Origin: Phascolomyces articulosus
Taxonomy: Eukaryota; Mucoromycota; Mucoromycetes; Mucorales; Lichtheimiaceae
DNA: 64,000 bases
Reading direction: 5' to 3'
Assembly (NCBI GenBank): GCA_025677815.1
Contig: JAIXMP010000057.1
Coordinates: 1 to 64,000 of the forward strand
Position 1 is the stretch's first letter, and each line of letters opens with the position of its first letter. A program made the position numbers and the translations under genes. Under the pieces are notes generated by a model, which made no database searches, was not told the origin of the DNA, and was given only the letters and a program-made list of their open reading frames with translations. Shown here piece by piece: positions 12,001 to 22,055 of this stretch.

Positions 12001-13093
12001 GGAACGTCAACCCAAAAAACGTAGATTAGTCCTTGCTGCGAATATGGAAACGAACCATCAAAAACAAGAATCCACTTCCACAGCTGAACCCATGGTCGTA
12101 GAAGTCAAACAAGAACCGATCGATGGTGGTATTCAAAAAGCCAAAGCTCATGCACGTGAACTTTCAGGCCGTCATTTACCTAAAAAGAATTTACATGCAT
12201 TGCAACCACCCACCACACCCACTAGTACCATGCATACCACTGATATTTCGCCGGATGGTCCACACACTCCCATTCCCACACCACCTCCCGAACGATGGCA
12301 GCATACCAAAGTCAAGGAAGAAAATGAGGATTCCAGCACGAGTGGTGGTGCAACTTCAGTAGTCCATGCTCATGATATGGAAATCAAGAAATCACCTACC
12401 ACTACTTCCGCTCCTTCTTCATCTATGACAACAACAGCAACAACACCTTCATTATCCGATGCCATGCGTTATTTACCATTGTATACCGTTCAATTATTTG
12501 AAGAATCATCCAAGAAACATTCATTTTTCGTGGTGGATACTCAAGTCAGTATGTTGTTAGGATTATCCACACAAGCCTTTTGGCAACGCTACCCGAAACT
12601 CTTGCGTCGATTGGTGACTTCGAAAGAAAAAGAGCGATTATGGTCTCCATTTTCTTCGATGCTTTGTAACAATAATATGGAATTGAAGGAAAAAGAGAAA
12701 CGACGATTTTCAGACAGTAACATGTACTTTGTACTTTTAGAACAAGTGGTTTCTTTAATCAAACGTGATTATGGGTATCTTAGTCATAGTTTGATTACCA
12801 TTACTTTGGATATTGGTTACAAGGATGAGAAATCATCTTCGACGACAGCAACAACGATGACGACGACAACTGCTCCACCATTACCACCTTTACCTGTTTC
12901 TACACTATCTTCTTCTTATTATTATCACGACAACAATAATAATAATAATGAGAATGTCAATGGTAACAAAACGGATAGCAATTCAGTAACGACGACAACG
13001 ACAACGACCATGTTACCACCGAAACGACCAGGTGCTCATTTACCACCAAAATTCTGGATGAAGATGCAAAAATGTGGCAAACTCAAGAAATAA
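9078..13093 (+). CDS. HOS4: Hos4-like ankyrin-repeat subunit of the Set3 histone deacetylase complex
   Basis: Two exons, 9078-11895 and 11991-13093, joined by a 95-nt GT-AG intron with the frame kept (GATATCAAAG then AATCGACA), giving 1306 residues. The N-terminal 345 residues are disordered (Gln, Ser, His, acidic runs) and include an AT-hook (RRGRPRK, residues about 197-203). Ankyrin block one (about 349-600) carries the family signatures DNAGWTPLHEASLKGQ and FGDDTPLHDASSNG; a second block (about 780-900) repeats DNAGWTPLHEAALHGH. The second exon ends in a globular domain of about 110 residues (LPLYTVQLFEESSKKHSFFV onward) as in fungal Hos4 homologues. In yeast Hos4 belongs to the Set3 complex, a chromatin-bound deacetylase acting on transcribed genes. 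If the intron were retained, translation would stop at 11988-11990 and lose the C-terminal domain. Confidence 0.82.
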
Positions 13094-13810
13094 TCTCAAC
13101 ACTAAATGCAACGCGATACCCTGTTTTTTTAACAAAAAAAATGCATCCATTCAAAACACAACAACATGCAATCCATCCACTTTTTTTTTATATATACATA
13201 CATATAAACATTTATATACAACAAAGCATTTCTTTTTCTCTCTACTCTCTCTCTTTCTCTCTCTTTTATTTTCTCTTCCTATTACCCCCACAAAACATGA
13301 AAACATCCCGCTTGTACAAAGAAGAAAAAAGCATACATATAATCACATAAATATACACGAGAGAGAGAGAAAGAGAAAGAGGGGAAAACAACAAAAAAAA
13401 GTCATTATTTTCAACAACCAACAAACCCTTTTCTTTTTACATAGTATTTTGTACTTGTTCTCACTTTTTTTATGTTTCATGAAAAAAAAGTTGAAATAAA
13501 AATATAACAACCACATTGTACATATTTTCAAAAAAAAAAGATGTCATTTATATACGTATATATATTTGTTTGGATAATAAGTAAAAGTAATAATAATAAT
13601 AGTAATAATAATAATAATAATGAAAAAAATCGTGGGTTTGGATTTGTGTGTGTGCCTTTTACAACATAAAATTATATGAAATACGACAGTACTGATTGAT
13701 TGGAAAGGGGAGGAGAGAGGGTAACAAAGATAGCTGAAACTATACTTTTTACAAATCATTTCAATTTGGTAATTTTAAAAATTAAACTTTTTTTTTCTCT
13801 TTTTTGTTGT
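13094..13810. other. Convergent 3' spacer between HOS4-like and septin genes
   Basis: Simple-sequence rich: CT-repeats at 13225-13275, GA-repeats at 13358-13385, and (TAA/TAG)n at 13588-13622. No gene seen; it must hold the 3' ends of both flanking genes. Confidence 0.6.
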
Positions 13811-15658
13811 CTATCGTCGCATGGTACGATAAGCTGCCTCCAATTCACTTTCCAATGCTTTAATAGCAGCATGTTGTGCTTCCAAATCCTTATTAAGTCG
13901 ATCACGTTCAGACATGAGCTATTATAAACATCACTGGTTAGTCTCTAAATCCTCCTAATAGATAACGCTCTCCCCACCGCTACACCATGCAAAATTAGAT
14001 ACCTGTTGTTCCCATTTACGGAACCGCACTTCTTCTTGCTTGACTTGCTCCGTGAAATTCTTGCGTAACAAATCCTCCTTTTCTCTATGTCGTTTATTTT
14101 CACCCTTGGTTTGTTTGGGTTCACCAAATTTACGTGTGGCCATTTGTTGTTGACGATAATTTTCATAATGTGTTTCCTCCGTGGTGGAAATCAAATCCAA
14201 CATGTGCGAACGAATAATCAAGTTGCGTAATTTCTTAAAATCACAATGCTGTTCGTTTTCGACTTCGGCCACACCCCACGAATAAGCGCGACCGGGGACT
14301 TGGCGACCATCAGGTGTACGAACAATATCAGTAGAACCAATCACAGAGAATGGCATCGCAGTCATGATATCTTTGTTACGTTGAGTGGTGTTTTCATCAT
14401 CACTTTCAATAGGACAACTATAGACTCGAATATCTTGAGCTTTGATGACGTCCATGATCTGTTTTTTTATAGGAGAGAAAATTAGGGTGAAGTGTGTAAA
14501 TATGCATGGTTCTATCTTCGTAAAAGGTTTCTTTTTTTGTTTCTATTCTAGACTCTCTTAAGAGGAGGAGAAGGAGTTGGTTTTATGATGCATATAGAAA
14601 GACTTACTCTTTGTTTAAAGGCTGCAAGATCTTTGGGAGTTAAAGTATCTGCTTTAGCAATGACGGGAATCAAATTGACACGGGAACCTAAACGTTTCAT
14701 GACTTCAATATCCAATGGTTTTAAACTAATGGATATTATGTTTTTTGTTGATGAGTCAGTTATATATGTGATAGTCCATGTTTGACAGATAAAAGAAAAA
14801 CAAAGTTTAAAAATAAGAGTGTGTAAGAGAAGTGGGAGAAAGAAAAAAGAAAGTGTGCAAGAGGAGGGGTTACATGTATTATGTGATGTGTGGGGGTTGG
14901 GATGAGAAAGAGAAGAGGGATAAGGGAAAAAAAAAAAAAAAGTAAAAGGGGAAGATGAAGAGGGGAAACAAAAAAAAAAAACGAAAAAAGGGAATATTTT
15001 ACCTATGACCTGTTGGACGGATAAAATACAAACAAGCATGAACTCGACGATCAATCACACCTTGACGACTTGGTTGTTGTTCTTGACGCATATAACTTTC
15101 ATGTTGATCATCAACAAAATCCACAATAGGTGACCAACTATCATAATTATTCACATAATCACCAAAACCGGGAGTATCAATGACGGTCAACTTGACCTTG
15201 AACATATTTTCTTCTAATTCAGCTCGGGTAATTTCAATTTCCACAGTACGGTCACCATGTCGATTATGAGTATCTACTGTCTTGTGTCGATGTTCAATTT
15301 TTCGAGGATCCTTGATGGTTGTTGTAAATAATGTGTTGACAAAGGTTGTTTTACCAGTACCCGATTCACCTTTTTTTTTTATAAAAAATTATGTGTATGT
15401 GTTGGTTTGTTTGTATTTTGTTTTTTTTGTTTATATACAAAAAAAGTAGTACTCCAAAGATTTTTTTATAACCAAAAACTTTATTTCTTTTTCTTCTTTT
15501 TTTTCATATAAAATAATAAATAATATGGTGATGGAAGGATGAGGATAGATGATTGTTTATTTACCACAAACCATAAGGGTAAAATTGGCGCCTCGTTTGG
15601 CAACAATTTTATGTCGTTGGTTAGGTAAATGTGCAACGCCAATACCAATAGGTGCCAT
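13811..15658 (-). CDS. CDC12: Septin, Cdc12/AspC type
   Basis: Five exons (15565-15658, 15003-15369, 14608-14725, 14003-14458, 13811-13918) encode 380 residues. Start [20 protein letters not shown] matches the usual start of Cdc12-type septins. GTPase motifs are intact: P-loop GESGTGKT (residues 32-39), DTPGFGD (G3) and AKADTL (G4). The segment [14 protein letters not shown] followed by [20 protein letters not shown] is diagnostic of the Cdc12 branch rather than Cdc3, Cdc10 or Cdc11. The septin unique element ([16 protein letters not shown]) is present, and the last exon gives a short coiled-coil tail ([18 protein letters not shown]). Septins of this branch form hetero-oligomeric filaments at septa, branch points and germ tubes. 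All introns are GT-AG, and the frame closes across every junction. Confidence 0.92.
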
Positions 15659-15962
15659 GATGATGAAAGATTATGAAAAAGGAAAAGAAAAAGAAAGAAA
15701 CCAGAGGGGAAAAGAGAGAAAGAAGAAAAGGAAAGAAAGATAAGGGAAAAAAAGAGGTATAAATATTTGAAGAGGAGGTACAAAATGTTATGTGGATGGA
15801 TGTGTGTGGGTTGTTTTATATATACAAAAAAAGTGGTGATGGGATTTATAAGTAACCTCCGCCCACCACTTTTAACTTGTTCTTCCAATTACAAGAAGTT
15901 TATGTGTGGATTGACAAAATTATTACAGGTTACACATTGGAAATTAAATAAAGGTCTGTTTT

Positions 15963-16340
15963 TTAACTCCAAGAACTTGAGATCAGATCTTTTTGAATAT
16001 AATCGTCGGCTGATACATTGGATATACCAAATAATGTAGACCTTCTTCGAACAGGAATGGCTTCTGTGACGGACATTTTACGTCCTATACCTGAATTATT
16101 ATTGTTGGCTTCAGCAGCGGCTTCATCCATACTGGTTCTAGGTCGATGAAGAGATGTCGAAGGAGAAGAAATGGTTCGAGATAAGAGTTGTTGATGTGGA
16201 TGAAGATGGTCTTCTTCATCCCCGCTGGAATGATCTACCGATGATTTACGAACATCGGGAATGGTATTAGAAGAAGGTGGTGGTTTATTTTTATTAGCAG
16301 CAAATTTATCACGAATATTATTCACAATGGATGAAAACAT
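15963..16340 (-). CDS. Small protein with conserved-looking C-terminal ADDYIQKDLISSSW block
   Basis: Intronless 125-residue frame. The N terminus (MFSSIVNNIRDKFAANK) could form an amphipathic helix; the middle is Ser/His/Pro/Asn-rich and probably disordered; the last 35 residues (RRRSTLFGISNVSADDYIQK followed by DLISSSWS) look structured and include Arg-Arg-x-Ser sites that would suit basophilic kinases such as PKA. I do not recognise a named family. It lies 304 nt upstream of the septin start on the same strand. I considered it as a septin first exon and rejected that, because the septin has its own canonical start and a pyrimidine-rich leader. It has its own CT-rich leader (minus strand, 16345-16420). 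Confidence 0.65.
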   Translation of the reverse strand: MFSSIVNNIRDKFAANKNKPPPSSNTIPDVRKSSVDHSSGDEEDHLHPHQQLLSRTISSPSTSLHRPRTSMDEAAAEANNNNSGIGRKMSVTEAIPVRRRSTLFGISNVSADDYIQKDLISSSWS

Positions 16341-16780
16341 GATTAAAAAAAGATATAAAAAAAAGGGAAAGAGAAAGAGAGAGGGAAGGTATCATCGATT
16401 GAGATATCTCTTCTTTTCTTTTTTACCCCATGTTGATTACAATCCATTCAATTGCTATTTAAACTGGAATTGTTTGAAAAAGTGAAACATAACGCCTTGT
16501 TAAAGAAGTTGGGTATTTTTTTTTCTCTCTCACTCAAAAACACAAAACAGACAAACACACAACACACATGAGAAATTACTATTTTTGGATTCACACCAAT
16601 TGACTTGTTGGCATGGTGCAACCTGAATTCCTTTTTTGGAAACTTTTGGATGAATTGGAAGGGGTTCCCTCTCTCTTATCCTTTTTTAATTATTGCCAAG
16701 CTTACATTTTATCATACGAGAGTTGTTATTTTTTTATATATGAAACCAAAATACATTATACTAGTTAATAGATTTCTCTA

Positions 16781-16803
16781 ACCAACCAACCAACCAACCA
16801 ACC
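16781..16803. repeat. (CCAA)n microsatellite
   Basis: Nearly six perfect tandem ACCA/CCAA units in a row, seen directly. Confidence 0.95.
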
Positions 16804-17690
16804 AGTATAGAAATATCTGGAACAGAAGAATGATGTCAATCCCCATTGATTAATATATATCATTGGATGTGTCAAAGTAGTGATATACCCTCTGTTTCAT
16901 AACTCAATGACTAAATACATACTTTGGCTGTTGATCAAACAAAATTTTTTGAAAAACAAGTCCAAAATACCCATTTCTTTGATATACAACCGTAAAATTT
17001 TTATTTTTTCTTTTTAGAATGAAAGAAATAGATAATTATTCATTAGAATCCATGCCATGGATAAAAATAATTGTTGGGTACTATTCAAATAGAAAAAAAA
17101 ATGCACCTAAATTGATTATTTACGATGGATCAATAAATAATTTACCCCTATTTTGAGTATTTATGCTAGCAGTAATGCTATCATCAAATAAACCTATATA
17201 TTGTTCACCAATAAACCCTTCAATGTATGTATAATGAATAACAATGAAGTTCAAACTCTTGTTCTTTTTAGTTTCTATAGTAAAGTTTATTATTTATTAA
17301 TTGCCGAGGAATTGAATGCGCCGCAGAAACGAAACAGTGTGTCTACTAAATGAGGTTTCCATTTGAAAAGATGACTTGACTTTTTTTACATATAATTACT
17401 ATGATAACGTTCCACTCGGATAAAAAAATTGTATGCATTATTACATATGGCATAATATTTTAAACTTTGTCATATTACACTGCTAAAAAGATGGAAAGGA
17501 AACACAAATACATTTTGTACCTACTACACAGCAACACTTTTGTAATAAAACAAAATCCAACAATCGCTTCTTCTATACTTGATATAAAACAAATGTGAAG
17601 AATTAGAGAATTCATAAAGAAGGTTCTTTCCCATTTATAGTACCACTTTGATCTAAATTCCCGAAAAACTTTGTAACCGATCTTCTGGAT

Positions 17691-17712
17691 TTTTTTTTTT
17701 TTTTTTTTTTTT
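17691..17712. repeat. Poly-T tract
   Basis: Homopolymer of about 22 T. Similar tracts occur at about 30527-30548 and 58616-58634. Confidence 0.95.
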
Positions 17713-18375
17713 GGCGCGAAAAGAGTGTTACAAAATCTCGGGCTTATTAAAATATTAGTATGATTTTAGAGATAACTTTTATGTTGTACTTTATTCTTTT
17801 AATGGCAACGCGCAAAAAAAGACTGACTATCAAGTAGTTAAAATAAATTAGAGTTATGAAACAAATAATTATGTGACATCTTCTTGGAATATAGCTAATC
17901 CAAACAAAAAACTATAGCTCATGCTCTATATTGTCATACTGTGACCGTTGTATACGTAACGTGGTAAAATATATAATCGATATCAAATTCAAACAATATA
18001 TTTTCCGTTATTATTTTTCTAATAAAATACTGAATTATACCCAACGCATTAATGGCAAACACCAAAGAAGTATATCACCTTTTTATAATTTGCATAAATC
18101 AAGTACTATCTTACTGGCAACCTGCATATTATGCGCCAATAAAACGTATTCACTCACTTTATTCACGATATGAATGTTTAACTTACGCCCGTTGGAACTT
18201 AGGTGACTCGATAGGTTTCGACATTTATCAGTTGGCTGTGATACTGGGCTTAATTCTCATACTAGGTAAATGTAGTTACGCAATTGAGCATTATTTCAGA
18301 TCATTGCATGAACAGGCGAATACTTGTTTGATCAAAATATACCAATATCTATGTCCGATACTTCCAAAAATAAAA

Positions 18376-18448
18376 TACTGTATCCACTCGCTATAATGAT
18401 ACTACCCGTGGAACTGAAAATGTATCGTTATAGTGAGCGGATACTGTA
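18376..18448. mobile_element. 73-bp MITE-like hairpin with pogo-type terminal inverted repeats
   Basis: The left end TACTGTATCCACTCGCTATA and the right end, read in reverse complement, TACAGTATCCGCTCACTATA match at 17 of 20 positions; the arms extend to about 27 bp with four mismatches, separated by about 19 nt. Both ends carry the dinucleotide TA, as expected for the TA target duplication of Tc1/mariner/pogo elements, and the arm sequence CAGTATCC...CTATAACGAT is of the kind found at pogo-like ends. There is no internal coding capacity, so it would be a non-autonomous element. Confidence 0.65.
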
Positions 18449-19012
18449 GTAGAGTTTTCCTTTAACTTGTTTCACCCGTATATGCGTATAAGCAATAAGA
18501 CTATCATCAGAAATAAATACGTTTTTAAAAAATTCAGCTAAAGTACCAGAGAATAACAACACATATGAAACAATATAAGAACGTACAAACACAACTATAG
18601 ATAATGAATATATTTATTGCAAATAATAATATATTTTATTATTTATTAATTAATTAAAACAAAGAGATAGTTACGCACGATACACCTTAGCCATGTCATA
18701 TTTTAATAGCATGTCCAGGAATCACCAACGAGGAGGTCATGTATCGCCTAGATTCCCAGATAGAAAAATAATCATGTAACCATTGACGGATCACAACTGA
18801 TCTTTGTGCAAATCCAGAAAACTAACCCTTCGTTAAGTGTATTAAAGGAATTTTGAACCAAAATGATCCAACCGAAGGGAGCCTGAACTATAAAGGTGTT
18901 GAACCATTTACGAATTGCATCTAGGCTCTGGGCAATTTCAGAAAACCAACCCGCAAATGATTCTACCGGAATGGATCAACCAGAAGGTACGGATCGTCGA
19001 ACACACTCATCT

Positions 19013-19330
19013 TGTTTCGCACGCGTTTGAAGCGTGTGAGTATATCCTGAGATTTTTTTTAAAAACAATAATAGTGTTTATGAAGTAATAAACGCATTAC
19101 TACTATTATTATCGCTAACCAGCACCGCTGCTAAGCAACATTTATATAACTAATTACTGTACCTGCATTTCGTTCGTTTCGCATCGTTGCTTACCAGACA
19201 TGTCATCTTGACTTACCTGATAATATTTCACTCTTTTTGAGCGTGTGAGCATGCTATAATTGAAAAAAAAGAAACATTATTCATGAATTAATAAATACGT
19301 TGCCTTATTATTACTTTAATTGTTATTGCC
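19013..19330. repeat. Pair of diverged direct repeats of about 120-130 bp
   Basis: Two successive blocks share the order TCATCTTG, GCGTGTGAG(T/C)AT, a poly-A/T stretch, a TATTCATGAATTAATAAA-like piece, and a TTATTATT...GCCAACC/GCTAACC end (about 19011-19125 and 19205-19340). A second, shorter pair with CAGAAAACYAACCC lies at about 18810-18835 and 18940-18960. They look like old tandem duplications. Confidence 0.4.
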
Positions 19331-20751
19331 AACCAACGTTCATTCACACAACAAAAGGAACATAGTGATCATCAGGTCTATCAGGTTTCTCCCAAGGCTA
19401 CCAGTCCTTTTATTTTGGCATGTATCAAATAACTATTTTGGAGGATCTTTTTATATTCTTAATGAAGCTACGATAATTATCTTATTATTTAGTCCTTTTC
19501 GGCTATTATATAGTTTGCATAATAATTGAGAGTAGAATCGTGTAATCACAATATATATGATATTTTCATTGTATGTATCTAAATGAGGAAGAAGAAGAAG
19601 AAGAAAAAAATCAACGCTGAATTTCTCAGTCGAACAACAAGAGCGACATTCGTGTGCCAAAATACAAACTACGCTTTGCGTCAAACTGGACATATTACCT
19701 TCAACCAGTTCTTTTTTCACAATAATACCTAATAATTTTGTCATCAGGTTTAGCACTGTGGTATCTAGAATCGCTGCTTGTGGTAGCTGGTAGTATATGT
19801 CCAGCCATATTTGTTTTCTTAAAAAAGTGGGCACTCAGCCTGGACGCGTTTACAAAGTGTTATGAATGTTCTCGTGCTGATGCACAGAAGGATGACTGAT
19901 ATCATGCTTTCAAAAGTGATTGTAACACAATTACTTTTGAAAGAAGTTGTTGATTTAATGGATAATCAACTCGATATTGCAAAGATAATTTCTATTATAG
20001 GCTGACATCAACTAACTGTGCCTCATTAATGAATGCGTTGAATCCTATAGATGCAAGAACGTAGAAGAGCATCCGCATTATTGCTATTTATATATGTAAT
20101 ATATAGCTTCCAATAATCAACGTGATGGCCATTTTTATACAGATACAAAATGGTATAATATGGCATACAAAATAGTCAAGATAGAAAACCAATTTCCGGA
20201 CAGTTCATGTTATTATAACATACGCACCCAATTCCATTTTGCATATTTCAAATGAGATTATCTTAATAACTTTTTTTTCCAAAGTGCAGCTTGTGGCAAT
20301 CATGAATCTAATTAATACCATATTATGGTGAATATACGCCATTAATCTTTCATCTTGCCCTCATCAAATATACAAAGCACAAAAATCCATCATTAATGTA
20401 GCACATTGTCACATAATGACTGTGAAATTCATAATTAAAAAATTCTCAATCGCTCTAACTTATTTCTTTTTGCGTCCTTTTTTTATATAATATTCCTACA
20501 AATTATTTCAATCCCCCACTGTTTGTCCATTATTCTAAAATTTATATTCATAATACCAAGTACCGAATGGTATACTTTATTATTATTATTCAAAAAGTAA
20601 AAAACACAATATAGCTTTATTATCTTTTATCGAAGCAATACCGAATAGTTTGTATCTTACGGTATGTACTTATCCCATATTAGTTGCTTCATTGGAATAT
20701 CTTTTGTTACTGTTACTGTCCTTAGGCTAACAAGGTTCTAATGTTATTACT

Positions 20752-21849
20752 TTGCATAGCAGTAAAAGGAGCATTTCCTTCAAAAATGTAATCAGTTATT
20801 GGACAAACCAAAAATCTGCTGACATGGGAGACATTACCTCCTTCCGACTTAATGCTACTGGTGGAGAGTATCGTCCAACGTTTCTTGTTCGCACATCTGA
20901 CTGGCAAGTCGTACCAGGGTACGAGGCTGTACATGGCTATTGTGCCCTTTCCTATTGCTGGGAACAGTCTGGGGAAATGATAAAAAAGAAAAATGGCGAA
21001 TACGACATAATTGATGAAGGGCACCATCAAATTGTGACCATACACGAAATGAACAACCCTCGAAATTACAAAACACAAGTAGAACTTGAGTACTTCAGGC
21101 TCAAACATGACCGTATTGCTAAGATTATCGATAAGTACAGAGTTAGCTGCTCCTGCTGAGAGCACTTATTTCTTGAACGGATCTTATTTTGTTGACAACG
21201 ATATGCGACTACTTTTCAAATCCAAAATATACTGGAAGATACAAATCAAGAAGTACAACCATAAATCTCGTTTTCGTGGTCAACTTCGACTTGGAAAGAA
21301 TAAAAATAAGGATACTGTTTCTGACTCCTCAGTTTTGGACCATCTTAATGCAAGAAATTGGGGCTTTGGTGATTGTTCAACAGATCAGGGTAGCCGCACA
21401 ACAACAAAAGATAAAGGCGCACTTTTGTTAGAACGGTTCATGGGTTGCCATGCTTTTGGTGCCTATGCTACGCATTATTACCAGCACAAAAATATGGTAT
21501 TCTATCATTATCATTGATAGAAGAAGACTGCAGAGAGTGTTTTTTGTTGCCTATCGCATTCGTATCTTTTGTGCCACTTTTTACTGATAGTCAAGGGGAT
21601 GAGGCAAAATCCTCAATGGCACAAATACACACAGGTGCACACGTAAGCGCATGTTTTTTCCCTGTTTTTCGAAAACTTGGTGATAATTCATACAAAGCGA
21701 TTAGTGTTTGTCTTGTCCATATCCCTGATTTACATAAGCCAGTCAATACAATCGAAATTTTGGATACATACTTTGCACGTAAACAACCTGATAATGAATT
21801 AATACGTTTGATTAAAGATGAAGAACCACTAGAATTTATTATTGAATAA
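20752..21849 (+). pseudogene. HET-domain pseudogene, copy 2, core deleted
   Basis: Three reading frames cover it. 20752-21159: TSFRLNATGGEYRP, VVPGYEAVHGYCALSYCWEQ, close to copy 3. 21086-21517: pieces matching the middle-to-late part of copy 3. 21517-21849: C-terminal part ending PLEFIIE, matching VEEFIIE of copy 3. The HET core (YDKVCIDQ, the RxW-LEE helix and about 270 codons in all) is absent: homology jumps at about 21140-21165. Two frameshifts follow. The ends of the gene are well preserved, so the deletion may be fairly recent. Confidence 0.82.
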
Positions 21850-22055
21850 TGAAATATGAATATTATAATACTTGCTATATTTTGTGTATTACTATCTCGA
21901 GGGTGAAAACAGTGTTTAAAATGATATATATACGTATAGATTAAAAAGTTTATATACATAAAAGAGAGTTAAGAAATATATAAATGATTTTTTGCTGCTG
22001 TTTTAATATACAAAGGAGAAAAAAGAAAAAAGAGAATATAAATGACTGTTGTTCT
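21850..22055. other. Convergent spacer
   Basis: Short AT-rich gap between the HET relic and the 3' end of the next minus-strand gene. Confidence 0.4.

Larger units (their letters stand above)
16341..20750. other. Gene-poor AT-rich region
   Basis: About 4.4 kb without a supportable gene. It holds a CCAA tandem repeat, a long T-tract, a MITE-like hairpin and diverged direct repeats, listed separately. The short frames at 18052-18396 (+) and 19451-19834 (-) have no recognisable features; the first runs into the hairpin element. Confidence 0.55.

Noticed and set aside
15963..16340. First exon of the septin
   Set aside because: The septin has a canonical start at 15658 with its own pyrimidine-rich leader, and no donor in this frame joins it in phase.
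18052..18396. 114-residue plus-strand frame
   Set aside because: No motifs, and its end overlaps the MITE-like hairpin; likely chance in AT-rich DNA.
19451..19834. 127-residue minus-strand frame
   Set aside because: It lacks an ATG start and any recognisable motif; composition is ambiguous.
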